A DNA stretch of 64,000 bases from the NCBI RefSeq assembly GCF_902459685.1, contig NZ_CABPSF010000003.1:930001-994000 (forward strand), read 5' to 3'. The stretch's first letter is position 1. Every line of letters begins with the position of its first letter. Both the position numbers and the translations under genes were made by a program. A model generated the notes under the pieces. The model saw only the letters and a list, made by a program, of their open reading frames with translations, was not told where the DNA came from and did no database searches. Positions 26,900 to 36,925 of this stretch are shown one piece after another. This stretch comes from Pandoraea iniqua (GTDB lineage Bacteria > Pseudomonadota > Gammaproteobacteria > Burkholderiales > Burkholderiaceae).

Positions 26900-28126
26900 T
26901 TACCCGACCAGATGCGCGCTCAGACTGGTTTCGATATCGGCTTGCAGATCGCGCACGTCTTCCAGACCGATGTAGAAGCGCACGAGCGCGCCCTTGTGCG
27001 GCCACGGCATGGCCGTGCGCATTGAGGGCACGCGATACGGCACCACCAGACTGTGGGCACCGCCCCAGCTGAAACCGATCTTGAAGAGGCGCAGCGCTTC
27101 GATGAAGGCATCGATTTGCGCCTGCGAATAGCGCTCGTCGAACACTACCGAAAACAGGCCGCCCGCGCCAGTGAAGTCGCGACGGAAATTCTGATAGCCC
27201 GGGCAATCTTCGAAGGCCGGATGCAGCACGGCGACGATTTCAGGGCGAGTCTTGAGCCATGTGGCCAGCGTCATCGCGGCACGGTCATGGGCTTCGAAGC
27301 GCAGTTGCATGTTCGGCAGGCTGCGCAGCAAGAGACTGCAATCGTCCACCGACACGCCCACGCCCATCCGCATACGTGCCTGTTTCAGGCGATGGTGCAC
27401 GTCGTCATCGATGGTCACGACGGAGCCCATCAGCACGTCGCTGCCGCCCGATTGGTACTTGGTGAGCGCCTGTACGGAGATGTCCACACCGTGATCGAAC
27501 GGGCGGAAGGCGATGCCTGCCGAGTAGGTATTGTCGATGGCCGTGAGCACACCGCGCTCGCGTGCCACGCGGGCAATCGCCGGGATGTCCGGCACTTCCA
27601 TCGTCACCGAGCCCGGCGCTTCCAGCCAGATCAGTTTGGTGTTCGGCTGGATCAGCGCGCCGATGCCGTCGCCGATCAGCGGGTCGTAATAGCGCACGGT
27701 GATGCCGAACGATGCTTGCAGCCAGTCGCCGTGCTCACGGTTCGGGCTGTAGGCGTTGTCGGGAATCAGCACGTCGTCGCCCGACTGGATCAGGCCGAAA
27801 TAGACGTTGGAGATAGCACCTAGCCCAGACGGGAACAGCAGGCAGTGCTTTCCACCTTCGAGCGCCGCCAGACGCCGCATCAGTTCCATCGAAGTGGGCG
27901 TGGCATGCAGGCCGTAGCGCCACTGGCTGTCGTTCTTCCAGTCCAGCGAACGCATGGCAGCCAGATCGGGGAAGATCACCGTCGAGGCGCGCGCCACGGG
28001 CACGGGCATCGCGGCAAAACCGGCAGGCAACTGGGTGTCGGCGTGGAGGATATTGGTTTGCCAGTGCCAGCCGTTGGCGTCCGGCTTGTCGAGCGCCCCA
28101 GAGGGCTTGCGGTTGTCTTGCGTCAT
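26900..28126 (-). CDS. metC: cystathionine beta-lyase family PLP enzyme
   Basis: A 408-residue fold-type I enzyme of the Cys/Met metabolism family. The PLP lysine is K223 in ALTKYQSGGSD, the ring-stacking Asp is D198 in DNTYSAG, and Y71 in WRYGLHATPT is the conserved N-terminal tyrosine. The TKYxSGxSD version is typical of cystathionine beta-lyases (cystathionine to homocysteine, pyruvate and ammonia) rather than gamma-synthases. ATG 28126 has GGAG 8 bases upstream. It is 53 bases downstream of the thiolase gene on the same strand and convergent with the deaminase-like gene. Confidence 0.85.
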   Translation of the reverse strand: MTQDNRKPSGALDKPDANGWHWQTNILHADTQLPAGFAAMPVPVARASTVIFPDLAAMRSLDWKNDSQWRYGLHATPTSMELMRRLAALEGGKHCLLFPSGLGAISNVYFGLIQSGDDVLIPDNAYSPNREHGDWLQASFGITVRYYDPLIGDGIGALIQPNTKLIWLEAPGSVTMEVPDIPAIARVARERGVLTAIDNTYSAGIAFRPFDHGVDISVQALTKYQSGGSDVLMGSVVTIDDDVHHRLKQARMRMGVGVSVDDCSLLLRSLPNMQLRFEAHDRAAMTLATWLKTRPEIVAVLHPAFEDCPGYQNFRRDFTGAGGLFSVVFDERYSQAQIDAFIEALRLFKIGFSWGGAHSLVVPYRVPSMRTAMPWPHKGALVRFYIGLEDVRDLQADIETSLSAHLVG

Positions 28127-28179
28127 CACAGCTCCGGAATCACACGGGCCGGCAACAACGCCGGCCCCCGGGGTGTAAC

Positions 28180-29361
28180 TTACACGCGCTCGAACACGGC
28201 GGCAATGCCCTGCCCGCCGCCAATGCACATCGTCACGAGCGCATAGCGGCCGCCGATGCGCTGCAATTCATGCAAAGCCTTCACGGTAATCAGCGCACCG
28301 GTGGCGCCGATCGGGTGGCCCAGCGAAATGCCCGAACCGTTCGGGTTGACCTTGGCCGGATCGAAACCGAGGTCGCGCGTGACGGCGCACGCTTGCGCGG
28401 CGAACGCCTCGTTGGCTTCGACCACATCGATGTCGCTCACCTTCAGGCCCGCACGCTCCAGTGCCTTGCGCGAGGCCGGCACCGGGCCGATGCCCATGTA
28501 GTTCGGATCGACACCGGCATGCGCGTAGCTGACGAGACGCGCAAGCGGCTTGGCGCCACGGCGTTCCGCTTCGGCACGTTCCATCAGGATGAGGGCAGCA
28601 GCAGCGTCGTTCAGGCCCGAGGCGTTGCCTGCGGTGACCGTGCCGTCTTTCTGGAACACGGGGCGCAGCTTGGCCATGTCTTCCATGGTGACGTCGGCAC
28701 GCACGTGCTCATCGGTCGTGAAGGCCACGTCGCCCTTCTTCGACTTGATGATGATCGGCACGATCTGGTCGTTGAAGTAGCCGGCGGCCATGGCGCGTGC
28801 CGCGCGTTGGTGAGACTCCACGGCGAGACGGTCCTGATCTTCGCGCGTGATGTCCCACTTCTTCGCGATGTTCTCGGCCGTCACCCCCATGTGGATGTTG
28901 GCAAACGGATCGTGCAGCGCGCCGAGCATCATGTCGACCAGACGCGATTCGCCCATGCGCGTGCCCCAGCGCGCACCCGGCATCACGTACGGGGCGCGGC
29001 TCATGCTCTCGGCACCGCCGGCCATCGCAATGTCGGTATCGCCCAGCAGGATCGACTGCGCAGCGGAAACCACGGCTTGCAGACCCGAGCCGCACAAGCG
29101 GTTCACGGTCATGGCCGGGGCGTGCTGGCTCACGCCGGCCTCGATCGAGGCCACGCGCGCCAGATACATGTCTTTGGGTTCGGAATGGATGACGTTGCCG
29201 AAGACGACTTGACCGACGTCTTCACCGCCAACACCCGCGCGCGCCATGGCTTCGCGGGCAACGATCGCGCCGAGCTGCGTCGGCGCGAAATCCTTCAGGC
29301 TGCCACCAAAATCACCGATGGCCGTACGTACACCACTGACGATCACGACGTCTCGTTGCAT
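28180..29361 (-). CDS. bktB: beta-ketothiolase (acetyl-CoA C-acyltransferase)
   Basis: A 393-residue thiolase with nucleophile C90 (NRLCGSG), the GHPIGATG histidine loop and the C-terminal CIGGGQG cysteine. It resembles BktB-type ketothiolases, which accept C4-C5 acyl chains and can feed C5 monomers into polyhydroxyalkanoate, but a general acetyl-CoA acetyltransferase role cannot be excluded. GGAGAAGAG precedes ATG 29361. A second thiolase, phaA, lies 4.4 kb away on the same strand; the two differ clearly (MQRDVVIVSGVRTAIGDF against [17 protein letters not shown]), so they are not a recent duplication. Confidence 0.88.
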   Translation of the reverse strand: MQRDVVIVSGVRTAIGDFGGSLKDFAPTQLGAIVAREAMARAGVGGEDVGQVVFGNVIHSEPKDMYLARVASIEAGVSQHAPAMTVNRLCGSGLQAVVSAAQSILLGDTDIAMAGGAESMSRAPYVMPGARWGTRMGESRLVDMMLGALHDPFANIHMGVTAENIAKKWDITREDQDRLAVESHQRAARAMAAGYFNDQIVPIIIKSKKGDVAFTTDEHVRADVTMEDMAKLRPVFQKDGTVTAGNASGLNDAAAALILMERAEAERRGAKPLARLVSYAHAGVDPNYMGIGPVPASRKALERAGLKVSDIDVVEANEAFAAQACAVTRDLGFDPAKVNPNGSGISLGHPIGATGALITVKALHELQRIGGRYALVTMCIGGGQGIAAVFERV

Positions 29362-29395
29362 GTCTCTTCTCCGTGTGGATATAAGTTTGCAAACG

Positions 29396-29401
29396 AGTAT
29401 A
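29396..29401 (-). promoter_or_regulatory. candidate -10 of the bktB promoter
   Basis: Read leftward, TATACT lies about 35 bases before the bktB start, with a purine-rich ribosome-binding site in between. The -35 position is poor, so this rests on one hexamer. Confidence 0.35.
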
Positions 29402-29458
29402 CCGCCGCCCGGGTTACCGCGATGGGGGGCTCAGTGGAGGGAAACGTCAGTTGTTTTG

Positions 29459-30421
29459 TCAGGCGCCCATCAAGGCCAGCACTTGCTCGGTACGCGGCAC
29501 CGGGGCGACTGCACCGTAGCCGGTCGTCGAGAGCGCCGCGCAGATGTTGGCGTAACGGGCAGCCGTGAACGGATCGTCGCCCAGCGCCAGACGCGCCACG
29601 AACGCACCGCCGAAGCAATCGCCTGCGCCGGTGGCGTCGAGCGCCTGCACCGGGTATGGCGCGACGATGCGGCGCTCGGTCGGCGTCGCGACGTAACAAC
29701 CTTCGCGGCCCAGCTTGAGCGCCACGACCTTCACACCGTGGGAGAGAAGTTCGTCGAGAATCGCATCGCGGTCTTCCAGACCGGTGACGGCGGTGACGTC
29801 GTCCCAGCTCGGCAGGCACACGTCGGTCAGGCTGAACGCTTCACGCATGGTCGCGCGGGCACGGGCCAGTGGCCACAGTTTGAGGCGCAGATTGGTGTCG
29901 AACGACACCTGACCGCCGGCCGCACGAATCTTCGACATGGCGTCGAAGGCCGCGTCGCAGGCGTTCACGCTAATGGCCAGACTGATGCCCGACAGATGCA
30001 GAAACTGGGCGCTGGCCAGTGCGTCGCGCGGCAGGTCCTGCGCGTGATACCGGCTGGCGGCCGAACCGGCACGCAGATAGTCGAAATGGTGGCCGTTCTC
30101 GTCGTGCGACACGAAGTACACGCCCGTGGGGGCCTGCGTGTCGACGCGCACGGTCGTCGTATCGACGCCCTCGTCGCGCCACAGGTCGAGCAGCATGCGG
30201 CCGAACAGGTCGTCGCCAACCGCGCTCACGAAACCCGTGCTCACGCCCTGACGGCGCGCGGCGATGGCGAAGTTGGACGTGTCGCCACCGAAGCCCTGAA
30301 GGTACTGACGGGCGTCGCCGGGCGACTGATTGAATTCGACCATGGCTTCACCCATGGCCAGCACTTGCGGCGTTTGTGACATTTGCTGAGTTTTCGATTG
30401 GGCTTGTGTCATCGATTCCAT
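29459..30421 (-). CDS. PfkB-family sugar kinase (2-keto-3-deoxygluconate kinase-like)
   Basis: A 320-residue ribokinase/PfkB-family kinase. The N-terminal signature is GFGGDTSNFAIAARRQG, and the C-terminal ATP/anion-hole signature is DATGAGDCFGGAF, with the catalytic Asp in GAGD. The sequence is most like 2-dehydro-3-deoxygluconokinase (KdgK). It starts 4 bases after the rimO stop, so the two appear co-transcribed although unrelated in function. ATG 30421 (MESMTQ) and ATG 30412 (MTQ) are both possible starts. Confidence 0.8.
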   Translation of the reverse strand: MESMTQAQSKTQQMSQTPQVLAMGEAMVEFNQSPGDARQYLQGFGGDTSNFAIAARRQGVSTGFVSAVGDDLFGRMLLDLWRDEGVDTTTVRVDTQAPTGVYFVSHDENGHHFDYLRAGSAASRYHAQDLPRDALASAQFLHLSGISLAISVNACDAAFDAMSKIRAAGGQVSFDTNLRLKLWPLARARATMREAFSLTDVCLPSWDDVTAVTGLEDRDAILDELLSHGVKVVALKLGREGCYVATPTERRIVAPYPVQALDATGAGDCFGGAFVARLALGDDPFTAARYANICAALSTTGYGAVAPVPRTEQVLALMGA

Positions 30422-30425
30422 CCCC

Positions 30426-31793
30426 TCAGACCACTTCGCCCCACAGGTCGTGGCCGTCGGCGCCGGTGACCGTCACGTTGACGAACTCGCCCACCTTCAG
30501 GCGCTTGGCGGCCTTGGTGGTCGGTTCGATGTACACGAGGCCGTCGATTTCCGGGGCGTCGGCGGCCGAGCGGGCAACGCCGCCGTCCTGATTGATCTCG
30601 TCGACGATCACCTGAATCGTCTTGCCGACCTTGCGCAGCTGGCGCTCGGCCGAAATTTCTTCGGCCACTTCCATGAAGCGCGCGCGGCGCTCTTCACGGA
30701 CTTCGTCGGGCAGTGCGCCCGGCAGTTCGTTGGCCTTGGCGCCTTCGACCGGCGAATACGCGAAGCAACCCACGCGGTCGAGTTCGGCTTCTTTCAGGAA
30801 GTCCAGCAGGTATTCGAATTCGGCTTCGGTCTCGCCCGGGAAACCGGCGATGAACGTGCTGCGGATCGTCAAATCCGGGCATGCCTTGCGCCACGCCTGA
30901 ATGCGCTCCAGATTCTTCTCGCCCGACGCCGGACGCTTCATGCGCTTGAGCACATCCGGATGCGCGTGCTGCAACGGCACGTCGAGATACGGCAGGATGT
31001 GGCCCTCAGCCATCAGCGGAATGATTTCGTCCACGTGCGGATACGGATACACGTAGTGCAGACGCACCCACGCGCCGTACTGCTTGGCCAACTCGCCCAG
31101 CGCCGTGACCAGTTCGGTCATGCGCGTGCGCAGCGGGCGGCCGTTCCAGAAGCCGGTGCGATATTTCACGTCGACGCCATACGCGCTGGTGTCCTGCGAA
31201 ATCACGAGCAGTTCTTTGACGCCGGCCTTGAACAGGTTCTCGGCTTCGAGCATGACTTCGGCCACCGGGCGCGAGTCGAGATCGCCGCGCATCGACGGGA
31301 TGATGCAGAACGTGCAGCGGTGATTGCAGCCTTCGGAAATCTTCAGATACGCGTAGTGGCGCGGCGTGAGCTTGATGCCGGCGGCCGGCACGAGATCGCT
31401 GAACGGATCGTGCGGCTTGGGCAGGTGCGTGTGCACCGCCGTCATGACTTCGCCCAGCGCATGCGGGCCGGTCACGGCGAGCACCTTCGGGTGGACGGTG
31501 GTCACGATGTCTTGCCCGGCGGCGTCCTTCTTGGCGCCCAAACAACCGGTCACGATGACTTTGCCGTTCTCGGCCAGCGCTTCGCCGATGGCATCCAGAC
31601 TTTCCTGAACGGCGGCGTCGATGAAGCCGCAGGTGTTGACCACCACGAGATCGGCACCGTCGTAGGTGCCGGAAATCGCATAGCCTTCAGCGCGCAGTTG
31701 GGTCAGGATTTGCTCGGAGTCAACCAGAGCCTTGGGGCAGCCGAGCGAAACGAAGCCGACTTTGGGAGTGCCGGCGGGCAATGGGCGGGACAT
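30426..31793 (-). CDS. rimO: ribosomal protein S12 methylthiotransferase
   Basis: A 455-residue radical-SAM methylthiotransferase that modifies the conserved aspartate of ribosomal protein S12. The N-terminal UPF0004 domain carries cluster cysteines C19, C55 and C84. The radical-SAM triad is C156-x3-C160-x2-C163 (CNHRCTFC), and a TRAM domain ends the protein. ATG 31793 ([20 protein letters not shown]) fits the family length; the frame is open further upstream but without support. A TAAAAT hexamer at 31940-31945 (leftward) could be its -10. Confidence 0.95.
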   Translation of the reverse strand: MSRPLPAGTPKVGFVSLGCPKALVDSEQILTQLRAEGYAISGTYDGADLVVVNTCGFIDAAVQESLDAIGEALAENGKVIVTGCLGAKKDAAGQDIVTTVHPKVLAVTGPHALGEVMTAVHTHLPKPHDPFSDLVPAAGIKLTPRHYAYLKISEGCNHRCTFCIIPSMRGDLDSRPVAEVMLEAENLFKAGVKELLVISQDTSAYGVDVKYRTGFWNGRPLRTRMTELVTALGELAKQYGAWVRLHYVYPYPHVDEIIPLMAEGHILPYLDVPLQHAHPDVLKRMKRPASGEKNLERIQAWRKACPDLTIRSTFIAGFPGETEAEFEYLLDFLKEAELDRVGCFAYSPVEGAKANELPGALPDEVREERRARFMEVAEEISAERQLRKVGKTIQVIVDEINQDGGVARSAADAPEIDGLVYIEPTTKAAKRLKVGEFVNVTVTGADGHDLWGEVV

Positions 31794-31975
31794 GGGGCGA
31801 AATCCTGATCTAGTAATGACGGTGTAACGACCGGACAGCGAGCCACTGGGGCCCTGACGAGGCGATTTCGCCGCCGTCAACGCCCTGCCCGCCTGCCGAT
31901 ACTCGCGCCACGGGCACAACCCGCGGCGAAGAACCGCGCATTTTACCTTGTTCGCCCGTTGTGCGTTCCAACTAT

Positions 31976-32009
31976 CGTTGCGGTGTGCGCCCCGAGCCAC
32001 ACCGCAACG
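31976..32009. other. perfect 12-bp inverted repeat downstream of phaR
   Basis: CGTTGCGGTGTG (31976-31987) pairs exactly with CACACCGCAACG (31998-32009) around a 10-base loop, in the gap between phaR and rimO. There is no T-run on either strand, so it is not a classical intrinsic terminator; it could be a transcript-end stabiliser or a protein-binding site. Confidence 0.6.
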
Positions 32010-32047
32010 TCATACCGGCGCGAAACACTCGCGCCCGTATCCCTGCG

Positions 32048-32662
32048 TCAGGGTTTCTTGTTGGGATCTTTGCCCGGCGTACCCGGCGTACCCGGCATGC
32101 CCGGCATTCCCGGTCCGCCCGGCCCACCCGGGAACGGGAAGGTGCTGAACATGTTCTTGGCCTGACTCTGCATCTGCTCCTGCATCTGCACGAACAGGTT
32201 CTTCGACTGCTCGATGTAGTTGGTCATCATGCCCTGCATCATCGGCGCCTGCATGTTCATGAACTGCGCCCAGACATCCGGGTTGAAGGCCGCGCCTTCG
32301 TAGATGCCCTTCGACTGATCGGACAGCTTGTTCTGAATCTCGATGAAGGTCTGGATGTTCTTCTCGAGGTACGTGCCCATCATCCCTTGCAGCGCATGGC
32401 CGTAGAAGCGGATGATCTGGGACAGCATGGCGCTCGAGAACATCGGCACGCCGCCGGTCTCTTCTTCCAGAATGATTTGCAGCAGAATGCTGCGGGTCAG
32501 GTCCTCGCCCGTCTTGGCGTCAACGACCTTAAACTCCTCGGTCTCGAGCACCAACTGCTTCACATCGGCAAGGGTGATGTACGTACTGGTCTGCGTATCG
32601 TACAAACGCCGGTTCGGATACTTTTTGATCAGGCGCTCGTCAGTCTTCTTGCTCGCGGTCAT
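32048..32662 (-). CDS. phaR: polyhydroxyalkanoate synthesis repressor
   Basis: A 204-residue PhaR. The N-terminal DNA-binding PHB_acc_N domain (RLIKKYPNRRLYDTQTSTYIT, residues 10-30) is followed by PHB-accumulation regulatory segments and a Met/Gln-rich helix. PhaR represses phasin genes and itself and is released by binding nascent polymer. Its C-terminal 30 residues are an unusual collagen-like Gly-Pro-x stretch (GGPGGPGMPGMPGTPGTPGK), coded by imperfect 9-bp DNA repeats at 32072-32131. It follows phaB at 163 bases, with inverted repeats in the gap. Confidence 0.93.
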   Translation of the reverse strand: MTASKKTDERLIKKYPNRRLYDTQTSTYITLADVKQLVLETEEFKVVDAKTGEDLTRSILLQIILEEETGGVPMFSSAMLSQIIRFYGHALQGMMGTYLEKNIQTFIEIQNKLSDQSKGIYEGAAFNPDVWAQFMNMQAPMMQGMMTNYIEQSKNLFVQMQEQMQSQAKNMFSTFPFPGGPGGPGMPGMPGTPGTPGKDPNKKP

Positions 32663-32693
32663 GCGGTGGGTTTCCTGCTTTTATGAAGGACTT

Positions 32694-32712
32694 CCCCGAC
32701 CGACGGTCGGGG
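32694..32712. promoter_or_regulatory. 19-bp palindrome in the phaR leader
   Basis: CCCCGACCG, a central A, then CGGTCGGGG form a perfect palindrome 32 bases before the phaR start. It lies between any promoter and the ribosome-binding site, so it may be a translation-limiting hairpin or an operator. Confidence 0.5.
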
Positions 32713-32732
32713 TTAGTCACATATTATCGATT

Positions 32733-32766
32733 TTAGGGCGTTTGCTGCTATGCGGCAAAGCCCTAA
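32733..32766. promoter_or_regulatory. inverted repeat with PhaR-operator-like centre
   Basis: TTAGGGC and GCCCTAA flank TTTGC...GCAAA, giving a 34-base interrupted inverted repeat upstream of phaR. Its centre, CTGC-TAT-GCGG (32745-32755), differs at one base from the CTGC-N3-GCAG-type TGC-rich site I recall for PhaR proteins in other proteobacteria. Self-repression of phaR through it is inferred. Confidence 0.45.
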
Positions 32767-32825
32767 CCCGCGGCGGAAAAGGTGCATACCGTTGGCCCGC
32801 ACCCGCGCTTCCGCCCTGCCACCGC

Positions 32826-33566
32826 TCAGCCCATGTGCAAGCCGCCGTTGAGCGAGAAGTCCGCTCCGGTCGAAAAGCCCGATTCTTCCGATGCGAGCCA
32901 CGCCACGATGGAACCGATTTCGCTCGGCTCGCCCAGACGCTTGACCGGAATCGTCGCCACGATCTTGTCTAGCACGTCCTGACGGATCGAGCGCACCATG
33001 TCCGTGCCGATATAGCCCGGCGACACCGTGTTGACGGTCACACCCTTGGTCGCGACTTCCTGCGCCAGCGCCATCGTGAAGCCGTGGATACCGGCCTTGG
33101 CCGTCGAGTAGTTCGTCTGACCGAACTGACCCTTCTGACCGTTGACCGACGAGATGTTGATGATGCGGCCCCAGCCACGCTCGCACATGCCCTCGATCAC
33201 CTGCTTGGTGACGTTGAACAAGCTCGTGAGGTTGGTCGCGATCACCGCATCCCAGTCCTCGTGCGTCATCTTACGGAACACGACGTCGCGCGTGATACCG
33301 GCGTTGTTCACCAGCACCTCGATCTCGCCCACTTCCGCCTTCACCTTATCGAAAGCAGCCTTGGTCGAATCCCAATCACCGACGTTACCTTCGGAAGCGA
33401 CAAAATCGAAACCCAGCGCCTTTTGATCCTCCAGCCACTTCACGCGGCGCGGCGAATTCGGGCCGCAGCCCGCCACGACCTTGAAGCCGTCTTTGTACAG
33501 CCGCTGGCAAATGGACGTACCGATACCGCCCATCCCGCCTGTCACGTATGCAATGCGTTGAGTCAT
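32826..33566 (-). CDS. phaB: NADPH-dependent acetoacetyl-CoA reductase
   Basis: A 246-residue short-chain dehydrogenase that reduces acetoacetyl-CoA to (R)-3-hydroxybutyryl-CoA, the monomer used by PhaC. It shows the cofactor motif TGGMGGIG (9-16), NNAG, and the catalytic S140, Y153 and K157 (YSTAK). ATG 33566 ([11 protein letters not shown]) gives the standard length. The gene sits between phaA and phaR in the usual phaCAB-R order, 189 bases after phaA. Confidence 0.95.
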   Translation of the reverse strand: MTQRIAYVTGGMGGIGTSICQRLYKDGFKVVAGCGPNSPRRVKWLEDQKALGFDFVASEGNVGDWDSTKAAFDKVKAEVGEIEVLVNNAGITRDVVFRKMTHEDWDAVIATNLTSLFNVTKQVIEGMCERGWGRIINISSVNGQKGQFGQTNYSTAKAGIHGFTMALAQEVATKGVTVNTVSPGYIGTDMVRSIRQDVLDKIVATIPVKRLGEPSEIGSIVAWLASEESGFSTGADFSLNGGLHMG

Positions 33567-33755
33567 GGAACGCTTCCCCCTAAATAACGGCAAACCTGCC
33601 GCCTGTTGCGACTGCCAATTGACCGACGCGCAGGCCGCGCGTTCCCACGCGAACCTTCCGTCTCCTGACTGCCTCCGGCAACAAGCCCGCGCGCGTTGCA
33701 CGCACGGGCGTCACCGGTTTGATTCGTTGTGGGTTACTGCACGCAACGAGTGCGC

Positions 33756-34937
33756 TCAAACACGTTCTACTGCCAGCGCAACGCCCATGCCGCCGCCGAT
33801 GCACAGCGAGGCCAGACCGCGACGTGCGTCGCGACGCGCCATTTCATGCAACAGCGTGACGAGAATACGGCAGCCCGACGCGCCGATCGGGTGACCGATG
33901 GCAATCGCGCCACCGTTCACGTTGATCTTGGACGTATCCCAGCCCATCTGCTTGTTCACCGCCAAGGCCTGCGCGGCAAACGCTTCATTGATTTCCATCA
34001 GGTCAAGGTCTTTCACGTCCCAGCCCGCACGCGCCAGACAGCGCTGCGATGCCGGCACCGGGCCGATACCCATCACCGACGGATCGACACCCGCGTTTGC
34101 GTACGCGACGATGCGAGCGAGCGGCTTGAGACCGAGTTGCTCGGCGCGCTTAGCAGACATCACCACGACCGCGGCGGCGCCGTCGTTCAGGCCCGAGGCG
34201 TTGGCGGCGGTGACCGTGCCGTCTTTCGAGAAGGCGGGCTTGAGACCGGCCAGCGATTCGGCCGTCACGCCATGGCGCACGAATTCATCGGTGTTGAACA
34301 GGAGCGGATCGCCCTTGCGTTGCGGAATCGAGACCGGCACGATTTCAGCGTCGAAACGGCCAGCCTTCTGTGCGGCTTCCGCCTTGTTCTGCGAAGCGGC
34401 GGCAAACGCATCCTGCATTTCGCGCGTGATGCCGTATTCCTTCGCAACGTTCTCGGCCGTGATACCCATGTGGTACTGGTTGTACACATCCCACAGGCCG
34501 TCGACGATCATGGTGTCGACCAGCTTGGCATCGCCCATGCGGAAACCATCGCGCGAACCCGGCAGCACGTGCGGCGCTGCGCTCATGTTCTCCTGACCGC
34601 CGGCGACCACGATGTCGGCATCGCCCGCAGCGATAGCGTTGGCTGCCAGCATCACGGCCTTCAGACCCGAACCGCACACCTTGTTGATCGTCATGGCCGG
34701 CACCATCGTCGGCAGACCTGCCTTGATGGCTGCCTGACGCGCGACGTTCTGCCCCGAACCGGCCGTGAGCACCTGACCCAGAATCACTTCGCTCACATCT
34801 TCGCCCTTGAGCTTGGCGCGCTTGAGGACCTCGTCGATCACGATTGCGCCCAGATCCGGCGCAGCCACCTTGGCGAGCGAGCCGCCAAACTTACCGACTG
34901 CGGTGCGCGCAGCCGACACAATCACGATATCCGTCAT
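33756..34937 (-). CDS. phaA: acetyl-CoA acetyltransferase (PHB pathway)
   Basis: A 393-residue biosynthetic thiolase that condenses two acetyl-CoA molecules to acetoacetyl-CoA. The nucleophile is C88 (NKVCGSG); GHPIGASG and CIGGGMG supply the remaining catalytic His and Cys. It starts 50 bases after phaC and precedes phaB, so one transcript from the phaC promoter probably covers all three. ATG 34937 is preceded by GAGGAAAGAG. Confidence 0.95.
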   Translation of the reverse strand: MTDIVIVSAARTAVGKFGGSLAKVAAPDLGAIVIDEVLKRAKLKGEDVSEVILGQVLTAGSGQNVARQAAIKAGLPTMVPAMTINKVCGSGLKAVMLAANAIAAGDADIVVAGGQENMSAAPHVLPGSRDGFRMGDAKLVDTMIVDGLWDVYNQYHMGITAENVAKEYGITREMQDAFAAASQNKAEAAQKAGRFDAEIVPVSIPQRKGDPLLFNTDEFVRHGVTAESLAGLKPAFSKDGTVTAANASGLNDGAAAVVVMSAKRAEQLGLKPLARIVAYANAGVDPSVMGIGPVPASQRCLARAGWDVKDLDLMEINEAFAAQALAVNKQMGWDTSKINVNGGAIAIGHPIGASGCRILVTLLHEMARRDARRGLASLCIGGGMGVALAVERV

Positions 34938-34987
34938 GTCTCTTTCCTCGTTTTCAAAATAAGTCGAACCAAAGGGCTAGGGCCTGC

Positions 34988-36829
34988 TCAGGCTTTCGCC
35001 TTGACGTAGCGGCCGGGCGCCGGCTCGATGGGGGCATAAGCAACATTACCATACGACTTTGGCGCTTTGACGCGTTTTCCGGCGTAGCCGGCGAGCCAGT
35101 CGCTCCAGTCCGTCCACCAGCTTCCCGGGTGCTCCGTGGCACCTGCGAGCCAGTCGGCGGACTCGACGCCCACGTCGTCATTGCGCCAATAACTGCGCTT
35201 CTTCTTAACCGGCGGATTGACCACCCCGGCGATGTGGCCCGACGCGCCGAGCACAAAGCGGCGCTCGCCGCCAAGCAACGGCAGCGAACGGAATGCCGAG
35301 GTCCACGGCACGATGTGATCTTCCCGGGATCCGAACACATAGGCCGGGGCATCGATCGTTCCCAGATCGACCGGCACGCCGCAGGTCTGCACGACACCGG
35401 GCTGCTTCAGTTCGTTCTGCAAATAAAGATGGCGCAGATACCAGCAGAACATCGGGCCCGGCAAATTGGTGCCGTCGCCGTTCCAGTAAAGCAGATCGAA
35501 CGGCTGCGGCGCGTTGCCCTTCAGATAGCTGTCGACCACGTAATTCCAGACCAGATCGTTCGGACGCAGGAACGAGAACGTATTGGCCAGCTCCACCCCG
35601 CGCATCAGACCCGGCGGCTGGCCGAGCGCCCCGCCGATCGTCTGCTCGCGGAATTGCACGTGCGGCTCGTCGACGAACACGTCGAGCACGCCAGTATCGG
35701 AAAAATCCAATAGCGTGGTCAGCAACGTCACACTCGCGACCGGCGACTTGCGGCCGTTTTGGCCCTTGGCGGCGAACACGGCAAGCGCGGCGGCCAGCAA
35801 CGTGCCGCCGACGCAGAAGCCCAGCGCGTTGATCTGCGGCTGTCCGGCGATCTCACGCACGACGTCGATAGCCGCGATCGGGCCTTCGCCGACGTAGTCG
35901 TCCCACGTCTTGTGTGCGAGCGATGCGTCGGGGTTGCGCCACGACACCACGAACACCGTGTGCCCCTGCTCCACGGCGTAGCGCACGAGCGAGTTTTCGG
36001 GTTGCAGGTCGAGGATGTAGTACTTGTTGATGCAAGGCGGCACCACCAGCAGCGGCCGTTGATGCACGGTCGGCGTGAGCGGCTTGTACTGGATGAGCTG
36101 AATGAGGTCGTTCTCGAACACGACCGCCCCTTCCGTGGTGGCAACGTTGCGCCCCACTTCGAATGCGGCCTCGTCGGTCTGCGACACCTTGCCCTTGCCC
36201 ATATCGACGAGCAGGTGCTGCATCCCGGCGAGCAGGCTGTCGCCGTGCGTCTGCACGAGGCGCTGCTGCGCGTCGGGGTTGGTCGCGATGAAGTTGGCGG
36301 GCGAGCTCGCGGCCACCCACTGTTCGACGGCAAAACGAATGCGCTCGCGCGTCTTCGCGTCTGCGTCGACCAGCTCGGCCATGCGCATCAGAAAACGGCC
36401 GTTGAGCAGATAGAGTGCGGCGGGCAGCGCGTAGAACGGGTTACGCCAGCCTTCGCCGGCAAAACGACGGTCGCCCAGCGGCGGCGCGTTATCGAGCCCC
36501 GGCTGATTGAAACTGGCCACGAGTTCGGAGAATTCACGCCCGTATTCCGTCTGAAGGGCATTCAGACGCGCGGGGTCGACATGCAAGGCAGACGGCTGCG
36601 GCAATTTGCCGGCGCTGCCGAACATTTCGAAGAGATGGCTGAAGGGATTCGCAGCACCATGAGCACTCGCGGTGGTCGGGCCCGCAACGCCCGGCAATGC
36701 GCCGAACATTTGTTGGGCGGCACTGAACCACTGCGACATGTCCTGAGCGGAGAGCGAAGCGGAGGGAAACTGCTGAGCAAACGAGGCGGCAAACGAGGCC
36801 GGATCGAAGTTGGCACTGGCGCGATTCAT
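34988..36829 (-). CDS. phaC: class I polyhydroxyalkanoate synthase
   Basis: A 613-residue class I PHA synthase that polymerises 3-hydroxyacyl-CoA on the granule surface. The lipase-like box is GFCVGG with nucleophile C339. The catalytic Asp and His lie in the segments DLGTIDAPAYVFGSREDHIVP and VLGASGHIAGVVNPP. The N-terminal 100 residues form the variable granule-binding domain, rich in Ala, Ser and Gln. A well-placed sigma-70 promoter lies about 100 bases upstream. Confidence 0.96.
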   Translation of the reverse strand: MNRASANFDPASFAASFAQQFPSASLSAQDMSQWFSAAQQMFGALPGVAGPTTASAHGAANPFSHLFEMFGSAGKLPQPSALHVDPARLNALQTEYGREFSELVASFNQPGLDNAPPLGDRRFAGEGWRNPFYALPAALYLLNGRFLMRMAELVDADAKTRERIRFAVEQWVAASSPANFIATNPDAQQRLVQTHGDSLLAGMQHLLVDMGKGKVSQTDEAAFEVGRNVATTEGAVVFENDLIQLIQYKPLTPTVHQRPLLVVPPCINKYYILDLQPENSLVRYAVEQGHTVFVVSWRNPDASLAHKTWDDYVGEGPIAAIDVVREIAGQPQINALGFCVGGTLLAAALAVFAAKGQNGRKSPVASVTLLTTLLDFSDTGVLDVFVDEPHVQFREQTIGGALGQPPGLMRGVELANTFSFLRPNDLVWNYVVDSYLKGNAPQPFDLLYWNGDGTNLPGPMFCWYLRHLYLQNELKQPGVVQTCGVPVDLGTIDAPAYVFGSREDHIVPWTSAFRSLPLLGGERRFVLGASGHIAGVVNPPVKKKRSYWRNDDVGVESADWLAGATEHPGSWWTDWSDWLAGYAGKRVKAPKSYGNVAYAPIEPAPGRYVKAKA

Positions 36830-36925
36830 GATAGCCTGAGCGTCACGTCCGTTGCGTTCACGGGCCAGTGCCCGAAACGCGGCGGCGTGCTACGCCTCGC
36901 GAGCGTTGCGCCCCGCCTGAAATGC

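Noticed and set aside
31976-32009. Reading the 12-bp inverted repeat after phaR as an intrinsic terminator
   Set aside because: No T-run follows the stem on either strand; listed only as an inverted repeat.
28180-34937. bktB and phaA as a recent tandem duplication
   Set aside because: They differ throughout and in their N-terminal and active-site contexts (NRLCGSG against NKVCGSG), so they are distinct old thiolase types.
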